Assembly (NCBI GenBank): GCA_964574815.1
Contig: CAZNPL010000003.1
Coordinates: 178,061 to 242,060, forward strand
Origin: CAZNPL01 sp964574815
GTDB lineage: Bacteria > Planctomycetota > Phycisphaerae > UBA1845
DNA length: 64,000 nucleotides
Direction: 5' to 3'
Shown: positions 8,092 to 17,460 of the stretch, one piece after another
How positions within the stretch are numbered: position 1 is the stretch's first letter
Layout: the number at the start of each line of letters is the position of its first letter
Program-made: the position numbers and the translations under genes
The notes under the pieces: generated by a model
What the model saw: the letters and a program-made list of their open reading frames with translations, nothing else
Database searches by the model: none
What the model was told of the DNA's origin: nothing

Positions 8092-9627
8092 ATGAATCGT
8101 TTTGAGCCCTTGTTGGTGTTGAATATCCTGCTGGGATTGGCCGGTGCGGTCATAAGTTACAACCTGCTGGTCAAACACGTGGAGACGAGTACTGGCATCT
8201 CGTGGTTTGATGCCACCTGCGAAGCCACAGATGAGGAGGAGAGTGCTCGAAGCTGCGACGAAGTCATGGCCAGCGCGTGGGGCACGCTTCCGCCGGTTCC
8301 GACAAGCGTCGCTCCGAGCAAGCGTTACGAGCCGGTGTCGGTTCTCGGCGCATTCAAGATGCGGCCGCGGCCGGTCGCGCTTTTCGGGATGCTCTACTTT
8401 ACAGTAATGACTGCATGGTATGTCGCCGTCGGGCGTCCTGATTACCGCCGGCGCTATTGGCAGCTTTTGCCGCTGACTCTTAACATCCTGGGAGTCGGCG
8501 GTGCCTTGTTCTTTTCCTACATCATGTTCTTCACCGAGCTACAGGCCTGGTGCCCGTGGTGCTTGGTGGCGCACGTTTGTAACGGCGTGATGCTGGTCGG
8601 CTCGGTCTTGCTTTGGCCGCGGACGGACGGCAGGCTCTCCAGGCGGACTGCACATGATACCTCGGATGGAGTTGCGGAAGGTCAGGGTGCCAAGGCGAGT
8701 ACACTTTTGAACCGGTGCGCAGAGAGCCTTTGCGAAGGCACGGGCGTGGGGTGCAATCCGGGGTGCGACGGCGAGGTGGCTCGCCGGGCTGAGGCATCGG
8801 CGGGACACGACACGGCGCATCATCCCTACGGCCGTCTTGTCTTTGTCGTACTTCTGGCGGTCGGCGCTCTGATCGCCGCTGAGGGGTATCATTACGAATA
8901 CCTCAGCAAGGCGCGGGACCACGAACAACTTCGCGCAGCATTCGCCAAGCTCGATGGCGAGATGAAGCAGGTCCGCAATCATGCCAAGACCCTGTTCTCG
9001 CTGTTTCAAGCGAGTGAGAAAAAAGACATACCTCTGCGGGACGATGCCCCCGTCAAGAATCCGGGCCCCGATCATCTTGTCGCTGTCGTGATCAGTGACT
9101 TTCGGTGCCCGCATTGCGCCCGATTCGCGGAATACATGAAAGAAGTCGTCGAGCCGATGTTCGACGGTCATCTGGCGGTAACGTTCAAACACTTTCCGGC
9201 GGATACAACGTGTAACCGGCACATACGACGAACCCTGCATCCCAAGGCCTGCCTGGCCTCTGCAGCAGCGGAGGCCGCGCGGACACTTGGCGGCGCGGAT
9301 GCCTTTTGGCGGGCGCACGATCTGCTTTTCGCGTCGCAGGATCGGCTGCGGGACGGTTCATTCTATATGGATCTGGCCGATCGCCTGGGACTGGATGAAG
9401 AACAGTTCGTTGAAGCATGGGCGTCTGAAGCCGTCATGGAGCGCATCTCGGAAGACATTGAGTTGGCCATGGCAATCAATTTGAGGGGGACTCCCGCGGT
9501 CTATATCGAAGGCCGGCACGTTCCGTCCCTCTCGCGTGAGCAGGATGTGTTTTGGAAGGAGATTAGTCGTCGTTATGAGTATCGGTTGCGGGCCCGACGG
9601 CACCGCCGCACTTCGAGCATGAAGTGA
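8092..9627 (+). CDS. VKOR-DsbA fusion, disulfide-bond formation protein
   Basis: A 511-residue membrane protein with two redox modules. Residues about 1-195 form a VKOR-type helix bundle: a first helix (LLVLNILLGLAGAVISY), a loop with the cysteine pair TCEAT...SCDEV, and the active CPWC on a later helix. After a Cys-rich linker of about 60 residues comes another membrane helix (about 245-265) and then a DsbA/thioredoxin_4 domain with FRCPHCARF and the cis-Pro segment RGTPAVY. The VKOR part passes electrons from the thiol oxidase domain to quinone. The DsbA part should face the periplasm. I chose the ATG at 8092 because upstream residues look non-coding. It lies 56 bases after thi4. Confidence 0.9.
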   Translation: MNRFEPLLVLNILLGLAGAVISYNLLVKHVETSTGISWFDATCEATDEEESARSCDEVMASAWGTLPPVPTSVAPSKRYEPVSVLGAFKMRPRPVALFGMLYFTVMTAWYVAVGRPDYRRRYWQLLPLTLNILGVGGALFFSYIMFFTELQAWCPWCLVAHVCNGVMLVGSVLLWPRTDGRLSRRTAHDTSDGVAEGQGAKASTLLNRCAESLCEGTGVGCNPGCDGEVARRAEASAGHDTAHHPYGRLVFVVLLAVGALIAAEGYHYEYLSKARDHEQLRAAFAKLDGEMKQVRNHAKTLFSLFQASEKKDIPLRDDAPVKNPGPDHLVAVVISDFRCPHCARFAEYMKEVVEPMFDGHLAVTFKHFPADTTCNRHIRRTLHPKACLASAAAEAARTLGGADAFWRAHDLLFASQDRLRDGSFYMDLADRLGLDEEQFVEAWASEAVMERISEDIELAMAINLRGTPAVYIEGRHVPSLSREQDVFWKEISRRYEYRLRARRHRRTSSMK

Positions 9628-9742
9628 CAAGTCGCAGCGGAGGCGACGGAGTGGAACGTGGGGCGTTGTTGCAGGTCGGCCGGCCGAAGGGACCGCGTAC
9701 TGGAGCAGCAAGGGCGCTGATTGGTACAACGAGAGAAGCTAA

Positions 9743-10183
9743 ATGGCCGAGAGAATCGGGATCATTATCTGTGATCGCTACCGTATGTGTGGCGGAGGCA
9801 AGTGCCTGAAGGCTCTTCGCCGGAGGGAGGGGGCGTTCAGCATTTACGGGGGAAGGGATGTGGAGCTGGCCGGGTATGCCACTTGCGGCGGTTGCCCGGG
9901 CGGAAACATCGAGTACGTGCCGGAAGAGATGGGCAGCAATGGCGTGTTGACGATTCATTTCGCCACCGGCATGGTCGTGGGATATCCGCCGTGCCCGTAC
10001 ATCCAACAGTTTCGCGATTTCATCACTGGACGATATGGCACGAAAGTCGTTATCGGCACGCACCCAATCCCGCAAAAGTACTATGACATGCATACGAGTC
10101 TACGGACGTGGGATACGCCGGAATGGAAGGAAGCGATTCGGCCCAGCGTCGCCGATAAGGAAACGCGCCTTGCCTATGATTGA
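9743..10183 (+). CDS. CGGC-domain protein
   Basis: A 146-residue protein of the CGGC family (PF08821), with CGGGKC near residues 16-21 and the namesake CGGCPGG near 48-54, plus PPCPYI further on. The many cysteines suggest metal or cluster binding. The function of the family is not established. It starts with an ATG behind GAGAGAAGCTAA. It follows the VKOR-DsbA fusion by 115 bases and is followed in the same frame by a decayed metal-transporter gene. That context, with Mrp upstream, is compatible with a metal or redox role. Confidence 0.85.
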   Translation: MAERIGIIICDRYRMCGGGKCLKALRRREGAFSIYGGRDVELAGYATCGGCPGGNIEYVPEEMGSNGVLTIHFATGMVVGYPPCPYIQQFRDFITGRYGTKVVIGTHPIPQKYYDMHTSLRTWDTPEWKEAIRPSVADKETRLAYD

Positions 10184-10560
10184 CCGTTCTTTTCGAATAG
10201 CGGATTAGTCGGCGGGACGGTGCTCGACCCGCTCAACGGGCGCATCGTGGCGGGAAACATCGCCGGGCGGCTGAGTCGCCTGCGGCCCGAGCATGCGGCA
10301 TACTTCAACGATCGATTGAAAACTTATCAACGCAAGCTCGGCTAACACATGTGCGGCGCCGAACTGGTCGAGCGTGTGGGCGGGGCCAAGCTGTTGGCTT
10401 TGCTGCTCAAGGGCCGACTGGATTTGGCGCTCGGCGCCTCGGACCGGCCGCCGGTGGGGGGTGGTTGGCCGCCTTGAAGCCTCACGCCGGCAGGAAGGTC
10501 GTGACCTACCATCGAAGCTGGTCTTACTTCGGGCACCCCTTTCTTCGCGAGGGAGGGGGT
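10184..10560 (+). pseudogene. Decayed metal-ABC-transporter substrate-binding protein (ZnuA-like)
   Basis: Three adjoining segments match one protein family. The first reads VLDPLNGRIVAGNIAGRL then RPEHAAYFNDRL and YQRKLG, and ends at a TAA (10343). The same frame continues with MCGAELVERVGGAKLLALL and RPPVGG. A frameshift near 10455 then leads to GWLAALKPHAGRKVVTY and HRSWSYF. This order (LDP...NI...L, the GG-A-L segment, then KVVTYHRSWSYF) is that of PF01297 periplasmic zinc/manganese-binding proteins. The N-terminal third with the first metal ligands is missing, and the reading frame is broken by at least one stop and one frameshift. It follows the CGGC gene directly. Confidence 0.7.
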
Positions 10561-10615
10561 ACCATGCGCACAGTGCGGACAAGCCGCGCACCCATCAAGA
10601 ATTCCGCAACAGCCG

Positions 10616-13600
10616 TTAGTGTCGCGGGGCCTGGCTGATCTGTGACGGATCGACGCTTTTTGCGGCCCCTTCCGATTTGCCGTCGAGCGTGACGGGAAGG
10701 CCGGCCTTGATGGATCGTACGTGGATGTCGCGTTGCGGAAATGCGATTTCGATATTGGCCTTTCGGAACTCGGCGTCGATCGTCATGTGGAGCTCATGCT
10801 TGGTCTGCAGGAGGAATTCGATGCAGGGAACGTACGCCCGAAGTTCGAAATTGAGGGAGCTGTCGCCGAAGCCGAGGAAAAGGACCCTCGGAGCGGGGTC
10901 GTCGAGGACGTGACTGTTTGCACGCGCGACCTTGTAGAGCAGCTCCTCCGCCCGGGAGGTGTCCGATCCGTAGGCGATGCCCACGGGAACGATGACTCGG
11001 AGTATAGGGTCTGACAGGGTCCAGTTCACGACCTGACCGGTGACGAACTCCTTGTTGGGAATAATGAGTTCCTTTCGGTCCCAATCTCTGATCGTGGTCG
11101 CGCGGATGCGGATGCGGGTGACGTCGCCGCTGATGTCGCCGACGGTGACGGTGTCGCCGATGCGGATGGGCCGTTCAAACAGGAGGATGAGGCCCGACAC
11201 GAAGTTGGCGAAGATCTCCTGAAGTCCGAAGCCGAGTCCCACCGTGATGGCCGCGGCGAGCCACTGGACCTCGGACCAGCCGACTCCGATCGTGCCGAAC
11301 ACGACGATCACGCCGACGACCGTGATGGTGTACCGTACCAGCGCGGTTACGGCGAAGCGGCCTCCGGCGTCGAGCGGCAGCCTCTGAAGCAGTGCGACTT
11401 CGAGGAGGCCGGGGATGTTCTTTGCGAGCACCATCGTCGTGAGGGCGAAAATGACGGCCAGCGCGACGCTTGCGAGCGTCACGTACTTGACCACCGATTG
11501 CGCGGCGCCCGCTCCCTCTTCACCGGCGGCGACGGTAACCGTGTAGGACCACAGCTCGACGTTCTCGAGAAAATTGAGCGCGGGGAGCGTCCCGGCCCAT
11601 ATCACCCACAATCCGACGACGAGACCGAAGGTGACGACGGCGCGGAGGAGTTTACGTGTCTGGTCGCCAATCTGGACCAGATTCAGTCCGGTCTCATCAA
11701 CGGCGGGGGTGTCAGCGGGTTTCTCCTCCGCGGCGCGCGCCTCGGCCGCCGCCCTCAGCTTCTCGGCCTCGGCGAGGGCCAATCGCCTCTGGGCCACGAA
11801 CAGCCAGCGGATGAGCAATGCGTGCGAGACCAGGAGGACGACAAGGAGGTAAAACGTGACGATGACGCGTTGAGACAGATGTAGCGCAGTAAAGTAATAC
11901 CCTGCGGCGGCCGTAATCGCGAGGGCAACCGGCACGAGGATGCCGCCGAACACCCACACGTGTCTCAGGCGGTAGATCCAATCCGAGGTTCTGCGTCGGA
12001 ATCTTTGAGCAATCGCGCCCTTTTGGGGGTGGAGGACTCTCAAAGCGAATACGGCCATTGCTGCCATCAGTACGATAAAGGCAATTCTCCCGACGGAATC
12101 GCGCCAGACCGCGGCTGCCGAGCGTTCGGTGGCCTCAATGACGAAGACCGCGGGAACACCGAGGAGCGCCAACGCGTACGCGTTTCGCCGCAGGCGTTTC
12201 AACGCGGTGGTGTCCGAGCGGAAATGACTCTCGGCCAGACCTCTGGTGCGGCAGGCATGCCAGAGAAGCATGAACGCGAGCAGGGCGCTGGCTGCTGCGA
12301 CGACCCCCGATCCCACCGCAGTTCCCACCGCGTAAACCGCGGGTTCCGTGACCTCGGCGGATGCGGTCAGGCGCCAGCCCAGGAAAGCCAACGCGAGAGG
12401 CCACGGCGCGGCGAGCAGGACGGTGATTCCCAATGCCGCCAGTGTATAGGCAAAAGAGTCCGTCGCCGCCCTAGCAACCTTCTGACTCAAGCCGCCGAGG
12501 ATCGCGACCAGGCGCAGCCGGGCCAGCAGCAGCGCCAGGATAGGAATGGCGCAGGCCGCGTAGAGAAGCCAGTAGGTGCGAAGGTCTTCGAGCAGTGCTC
12601 CGAGCAGCACCGTCCAGACGGTGGCGGTCGTATCGACCGCTTGCGGCAACTCGGCCCTATAGAGGGGCTTTGCGCTTCGGATCCACAGGATGTGGCTCTC
12701 GACGAACTGGCTGATCTCGTCGATCTTCTTGATCAGTTTGTACTCCGCCGCCAGCAACTGGCTCAAGTCGGTAAGATAGGTCTCGAGGTCCTTGTGCAGT
12801 TGAGTCAGTGCCTCGCGCCGTGATTCGAGTAGTTCGCGAACGCGGTTCTCGAAACGTGCGATCCGGATTCCCTGTTCCGACTCGGTCAGCGACTCGAGGA
12901 CACTGGTTACCCGCGCCTCAAGGTCCACAAGTCCCAGGCGCTTGTCTTCGATTTCCCTCTGCCGGAGCCGGGCACGGGCGTGTACTCGCGCGTCCCGGCG
13001 GCGTTGGGCTTCGTAGCCCCGCAATGCGTCGAGTCTCGTACGCAGCTCCCGCAGCAGAGGACCGGTGATCGGCGCCATTCCCGGCTCGGTGACGTTTTCT
13101 TTGAGAAAGCTGTGGTCCTTGCCGAGTTGGTTCATGAGCTCGGCGATTCGGCCTGAACGGGCGTTGATTTCAGACAGTTTGCCCGCGAGCTCGGCACGTT
13201 CTTCGGCAAGGGCGGCGTTCTCCTCAGCCAATTCGCGGATTGGGCGCGGCGCCTGTTGGAGTTCCTGCTCGGCCTGTTGTTTCTGTCTTTGGATGTCGGC
13301 TTGACGACGCTCGGTTACGAGCTCCTGAAGTGCAGCGGCTTTCGCTTTAGCCGCCGAAGACAGCAGTTTCAGCTCGTCGCGCCTGGCAGCCAGCAGTTCG
13401 CTTCGGGCGTTATAGAACCGCAATTCCTCGTCAAAGGCCTTGATTTCTTTCTCCACCGCCCGCTTGCGCGCGGTTTGAAGCAAACGCCTTGCCTGAGCGA
13501 TGCGAGGCGAGGTGCCCTGGGCGGCCGGCGCTCCATCTTCGGCCGCGATATTCGCGAGGCGCTGATTGGCGTCGGCGATCAGCTCGGGGATGACGGCGCG

Positions 13601-14116
13601 GCGCTCCGAGCGCCGGTCGGCCTCCTCCGCAAGCCGTTTTGCAGACTCCTGCGTGCTCTTGAGCTTTGCTTCGGCCTCCGCAAGTTTGCGTCCGAGGTCA
13701 TCCAGGGTGGTATCCGGGGTCACCTCCAGATCGGGTGCGGGAACGCCATCGCCGGAGAGTGTGGCGATCCGCCTGCGGGTCTCCTCCAGCAGGGCGGGCG
13801 CCTCTTCGCGCCCTTTCTGATACTCGGCGATCTTGGCGTCCCAGTTGGCTGCGACGGTGAGCTGATCGAGCGTCTGCCTGTACAGGGAGAGCAGTTCGGT
13901 CGCGACGTTCTCCGGCAAGTCGGTTGCCGCCTCGACCTGTTTGATTTGCGCCTGAACGGACTCGGCGGAGAGGTCGAGCGAGGATTCGGTGACTTCCGCA
14001 GGCTGTGGCTCGGGCTGGGTGGGCGGCTGTTGCTGCGCCGTCAGGTGTGCAGGTGGCAGGATGAACGCGAGAGTCGAAAAGAGGCAAAGCCTGAGTCGGT
14101 GCGGCAATGAACGCAT
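10616..14116 (-). CDS. Large MscS-family mechanosensitive channel (MscK/MscM type)
   Basis: A 1166-residue protein starting at the ATG at 14116, preceded by GGGAGAG; the longer frame to 14251 lacks this. A signal peptide (about 1-28, ending LTAQQ) is followed by some 450 residues of periplasmic coiled coil rich in Glu, Arg and Ala. A multi-helix membrane region comes next, and then the conserved MscS pore and beta domain: the pore helix GFGLQEIFANFVSGLILLFE, RIGDTVTVGDISGDV, and IIPNKEFVTGQVVNW. The family opens on membrane tension to release solutes after osmotic downshock. The long periplasmic part matches the MscK/MscM branch. It lies immediately downstream of the antiporter gene, both minus strand. 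Confidence 0.93.
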   Translation of the reverse strand: MRSLPHRLRLCLFSTLAFILPPAHLTAQQQPPTQPEPQPAEVTESSLDLSAESVQAQIKQVEAATDLPENVATELLSLYRQTLDQLTVAANWDAKIAEYQKGREEAPALLEETRRRIATLSGDGVPAPDLEVTPDTTLDDLGRKLAEAEAKLKSTQESAKRLAEEADRRSERRAVIPELIADANQRLANIAAEDGAPAAQGTSPRIAQARRLLQTARKRAVEKEIKAFDEELRFYNARSELLAARRDELKLLSSAAKAKAAALQELVTERRQADIQRQKQQAEQELQQAPRPIRELAEENAALAEERAELAGKLSEINARSGRIAELMNQLGKDHSFLKENVTEPGMAPITGPLLRELRTRLDALRGYEAQRRRDARVHARARLRQREIEDKRLGLVDLEARVTSVLESLTESEQGIRIARFENRVRELLESRREALTQLHKDLETYLTDLSQLLAAEYKLIKKIDEISQFVESHILWIRSAKPLYRAELPQAVDTTATVWTVLLGALLEDLRTYWLLYAACAIPILALLLARLRLVAILGGLSQKVARAATDSFAYTLAALGITVLLAAPWPLALAFLGWRLTASAEVTEPAVYAVGTAVGSGVVAAASALLAFMLLWHACRTRGLAESHFRSDTTALKRLRRNAYALALLGVPAVFVIEATERSAAAVWRDSVGRIAFIVLMAAMAVFALRVLHPQKGAIAQRFRRRTSDWIYRLRHVWVFGGILVPVALAITAAAGYYFTALHLSQRVIVTFYLLVVLLVSHALLIRWLFVAQRRLALAEAEKLRAAAEARAAEEKPADTPAVDETGLNLVQIGDQTRKLLRAVVTFGLVVGLWVIWAGTLPALNFLENVELWSYTVTVAAGEEGAGAAQSVVKYVTLASVALAVIFALTTMVLAKNIPGLLEVALLQRLPLDAGGRFAVTALVRYTITVVGVIVVFGTIGVGWSEVQWLAAAITVGLGFGLQEIFANFVSGLILLFERPIRIGDTVTVGDISGDVTRIRIRATTIRDWDRKELIIPNKEFVTGQVVNWTLSDPILRVIVPVGIAYGSDTSRAEELLYKVARANSHVLDDPAPRVLFLGFGDSSLNFELRAYVPCIEFLLQTKHELHMTIDAEFRKANIEIAFPQRDIHVRSIKAGLPVTLDGKSEGAAKSVDPSQISQAPRH

Positions 14117-14252
14117 GGTCGCTACTCTCCCTGAGTCGTTCGGGGCAAGTTGTTCGCTGCGCACTCGGGCGGACGGAGGCATCTTGCCACGCATGTCGCA
14201 GCCTTGGTGAAGGCGCCTCTCAGCGTCCGACCGGGATATCGCTCCGGCCACG

Positions 14253-16112
14253 TCATTGTCCGCCGCCGTTCTGTTGTTGTCGAGCCGGCGCCTCAGAGCG
14301 CTGTTTTCTGGCGGCCGGGGACTCGGAACGATCTTGGACGAGTCCTATGAGTATCTGGCCGGGTTTCGGCTTGACTTCTCTGTCGGCCGTGATGACCGTC
14401 AAGCGCCCGCTGTCATCAAGCAGAAACATCGGGATCGCGTTTTCGCCGTAGTACGCTCGGAATGCTTCGAAATCGAAGGATTGCGAGAGCGGGGTGGCCT
14501 TGAAGGTTGCCCCGGCGGAGAGGCGCGTTTGCAGGGTGAGGTAATCCGCTTGGGGCTGAAACAGCGGGCGTCCCCAAAGGTGGGCGTGACCGGTGGGTCG
14601 GGCCTTGCTTTCGCGTTGCGTCACGATTTGATAGCACTCGTTGCGTCCGAGGATGCGCGAGAACCGCTGGACGGTCAGCACGTTGACCCACTCGTTGGGC
14701 GTCACGGCGAAGAGACGTCCGATCCCGCCAAGATCGAGCGTATCGAGGGCGTGATCTGCGAGAAGGCTGCCGTTGTAAGCCGGGAGCCCGGCCATTCGAG
14801 CTGCGGCGGTGTTGGTGCGGTTCGTGTCGGCGAGCAGAACGCGAATACCCTTCTCCTGCAGCGTCTGCGCCAGCTTGCGCACCCAGGGTTGGGCGCCGAC
14901 GAAGAGGATCCCCTGGGGATTGGGATCTGCGACGCCGAGGCGGCGTGCGACGAACGGGCTTGCGAGCCCGTAAACAGCGACCGTTCCGATAATGACGATG
15001 AAGGTGATCGGCACAAGGAGCCTTGCGGACTCGTAGCCGATCTGCTCGAGTCGCAACGCGAAAACTGAAGAGACGGCCGCCGCGATGATGCCGCGTGGAG
15101 CGAGCGATGCAATGAAGAGACGGTCACGATTGGGCAGCCTGCCTCTGATGGTGCATACCAACGTCGCCAACGGCCGCGCGACGATGATCAGCAGGCCGAC
15201 GTAGACGACTCCTGCGCCGATCACGCTTTTCAACTCCGCGGGCTGGAGCCGCGCCGACAGCAGAATGAAGACCGCCGATATCAGCAGGACGCGCAGGTTT
15301 TCCTTGAACTCGACGATGTGGCGGACATCCGCGAACTTCTGGTTCGCCAGCGCCATGCCCATGACGGTGACGGTCAGCAGCCCCGACTCGTGTTGCAGGT
15401 GGTTCGCCGCAACGAAAGCAGCAACGATAAACATGAGCGAAGTCGCGTTCTGGAGGAAGTCGGGAATCCAGTAGCGACGCAGAAGGAAGGTCAGCACAGC
15501 GGCCGCGAGCAGGCCGATCCCGCCGCCGAAGACTACGGTCTTCACCACTCCGATGATCACGTGCGTCGTCGCCGCCTCAGCCTCTCCAACGGAGATCACC
15601 TCAAAGACGAGCACGGCCAGCGTCGCCCCGATCGGGTCGATCACGATGCCCTCCCAGCGCAGTACTGCGGCGGAGGGCCCGGTCGGCCGGATGTTCTGAA
15701 GAAGTGGCCCGATGACGGTCGGTCCGGTGACGACCAGGACCGCACCAAGCAGCACCGCAATCGGCGGGCTGATGTCGAACAGCAAAAGGGCGCCCAACGT
15801 GCTCACCGCCCAGGTGATCAGGGCGCCGACCGTGACGAGGCTTCGCACCGAACCGCCAATCGTCGGAAGTTCGGCCAGTCGGAGCGACAGGCCTCCTTCG
15901 AAGAGGATGAGCGCAACGGATATGGAGACGACCGGGAAGAGCAAATCCCCGAGGAGCTCATCCGGGTCAAGAACGCCGAATAACGGTCCCGCCGCCAGGC
16001 CGGCAAGCAGCAAGAGCAGGATGGAGGGCACACCGACTCGCCATGCCAGCCACTGGGCTGAAACACCGAGAACGGCGATAGTGGCCAGACCGATCAGTAA
16101 CGATTGTGACAC
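14253..16112 (-). CDS. CPA1/NhaP-like cation:proton antiporter with TrkA-like C-domain
   Basis: A 619-residue protein. Residues about 1-390 hold 12 or so membrane helices with family landmarks: the FEGGLSLRL segment, VTGPTVIGPLL, and the acidic RWEGIVIDPIGATLAVLVFE helix that carries the ion-binding Asp. Residues about 400-520 resemble a TrkA-N/RCK nucleotide-binding domain (GILFVGAQPWVRKLAQTL, then LLADTNRTN), although the glycine motif is degenerate. A TrkA-C-like tail follows. It should exchange Na+ or K+ for protons at the inner membrane, gated by a cytosolic ligand. It is followed 136 bases later by the large mechanosensitive channel, consistent with an osmotic/ion homeostasis cluster. 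Confidence 0.9.
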   Translation of the reverse strand: MSQSLLIGLATIAVLGVSAQWLAWRVGVPSILLLLLAGLAAGPLFGVLDPDELLGDLLFPVVSISVALILFEGGLSLRLAELPTIGGSVRSLVTVGALITWAVSTLGALLLFDISPPIAVLLGAVLVVTGPTVIGPLLQNIRPTGPSAAVLRWEGIVIDPIGATLAVLVFEVISVGEAEAATTHVIIGVVKTVVFGGGIGLLAAAVLTFLLRRYWIPDFLQNATSLMFIVAAFVAANHLQHESGLLTVTVMGMALANQKFADVRHIVEFKENLRVLLISAVFILLSARLQPAELKSVIGAGVVYVGLLIIVARPLATLVCTIRGRLPNRDRLFIASLAPRGIIAAAVSSVFALRLEQIGYESARLLVPITFIVIIGTVAVYGLASPFVARRLGVADPNPQGILFVGAQPWVRKLAQTLQEKGIRVLLADTNRTNTAAARMAGLPAYNGSLLADHALDTLDLGGIGRLFAVTPNEWVNVLTVQRFSRILGRNECYQIVTQRESKARPTGHAHLWGRPLFQPQADYLTLQTRLSAGATFKATPLSQSFDFEAFRAYYGENAIPMFLLDDSGRLTVITADREVKPKPGQILIGLVQDRSESPAARKQRSEAPARQQQNGGGQ

Positions 16113-16191
16113 GTCGGGACCTCCCGCAACGCATTCAAGACCGAGGCGCGATACTCCGAATCAACGGCGTGTCGCATGTTCCATACACGAC

Positions 16192-17460
16192 CTATCGTTC
16201 CTTCTCTTCCTTTTTCGGGGCCGAGTCTTTGTCTTTCTCAGCTCCAAGGCCGACTGTGTTGGCCAACTTTCCCGCCTGCTCCTTCATCTTTTTGATCAAG
16301 CGGCGGGCCCAGACGACCTCGCCGCCGAGGATGGCCAATCCTGCGGGGATCACAATGACCGCCGGGCCGGGAAGGACGAGCATGGCCACGCCAACGAGCA
16401 GCACAGTGGACCCGATCACGATTGTCAGCACGCGGCGGGCGTGCTTCAACGTAACGACGGCGAGATCCTCCAGGTCATCCGCCAACGGCGAAAGCAACGG
16501 CGAAACGCCGCGGTTCGCGGCGACCAGGGAGGCCAGGACGCCCACCGACAGGATTGCCCCGATCACCGTCAGCGATACCCAGGTCGGGATCGGGTGATGG
16601 TGTGACAGGATCATCTTGACGCCGACGAATGCAAGCACGAACACGAGGCTGGTCTGGAGGTAGTGGAACTTGTTCATGACGCCCGCCAGCGCGAAATACA
16701 GCGATCGCAGGCCGAGTATCGCGAAGACATTGGATGTGAAGACCAGAAACGGATCGCGCGTGACGGCGAAAATCGCCGGGATCGAGTCCACTGCGAAAAG
16801 CACGTCCATGCTTTCGACCACCAACAGGACGAGGAACAGCGGGGTGATGGCCCGACGCCCTCCGATTCTCGTGAAAAACCGCTCTTCCTCGAAATGGTCG
16901 CTCACGGGGCACAAGCGCCTTGCGAGCCTGACCAGCGGGTTCTTAGTTGGGTCGATGGTGTCGTGGCGGGTGACCAGCAGTTTCACAGCGGTCACGATCA
17001 GGAGCCCGCCGAAGACGTACACGATCCAGTCGAAACGCCGAATCAGCGCCGTGCCGGCGGCGATCATGATGCCGCGCATCACCAATGCTCCGACGATGCC
17101 CCAGAACAGGACGCGGTGCTGGTACATCGCCGGGACGCCGAAGTAGGAGAAGATCACGGCGATAACAAAGATGTTGTCGACGCTGAGTGACTTTTCGATG
17201 AGATACCCGGTGAAGAACTGAAGGGCGGCCTCGTCGCCATCGAGAGGGTGCCCGACGTCGAGGCCGATGCCAAGCCAGTGATGTTCGTACATGAAGTAGA
17301 CGCCGGCATTGAAAATCAGGGCGAGAACCACCCAGAACGCGGTCCAGGCGAGCGATTCGGGAATCGTCACGACGTGCGCATGCCGGTGGAAGACGCCCAG
17401 ATCGAGCGCCAGCATGAACAGCACAAAAACGATGAAGCCGAGCCAGAGCCAGATCGTCAT
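16192..17460 (-). CDS. terC: TerC-family membrane protein with C-terminal PGPGW-like domain
   Basis: A 422-residue membrane protein. Residues 1-310 are TerC: MTIWLWLGFIVFVLFMLALDLGVFHR, SVDNIFVIAVIFSYFGVP, and VESMDVLFAVDSIPAIFAVT, which carry the acidic residues thought to bind Mn2+ in this family (MeeY/MeeF, Alx). Residues about 335-410 form a second module with LVLPGPAVIVIPAGLAILG and a charged helix, resembling PGPGW small membrane proteins. A tail of Lys and Glu ends the protein. Its ATG touches the stop of the CNNM gene upstream. It is likely a metal exporter, perhaps for manganese during exoenzyme metalation; that specificity is inferred. Confidence 0.88.
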   Translation of the reverse strand: MTIWLWLGFIVFVLFMLALDLGVFHRHAHVVTIPESLAWTAFWVVLALIFNAGVYFMYEHHWLGIGLDVGHPLDGDEAALQFFTGYLIEKSLSVDNIFVIAVIFSYFGVPAMYQHRVLFWGIVGALVMRGIMIAAGTALIRRFDWIVYVFGGLLIVTAVKLLVTRHDTIDPTKNPLVRLARRLCPVSDHFEEERFFTRIGGRRAITPLFLVLLVVESMDVLFAVDSIPAIFAVTRDPFLVFTSNVFAILGLRSLYFALAGVMNKFHYLQTSLVFVLAFVGVKMILSHHHPIPTWVSLTVIGAILSVGVLASLVAANRGVSPLLSPLADDLEDLAVVTLKHARRVLTIVIGSTVLLVGVAMLVLPGPAVIVIPAGLAILGGEVVWARRLIKKMKEQAGKLANTVGLGAEKDKDSAPKKEEKER

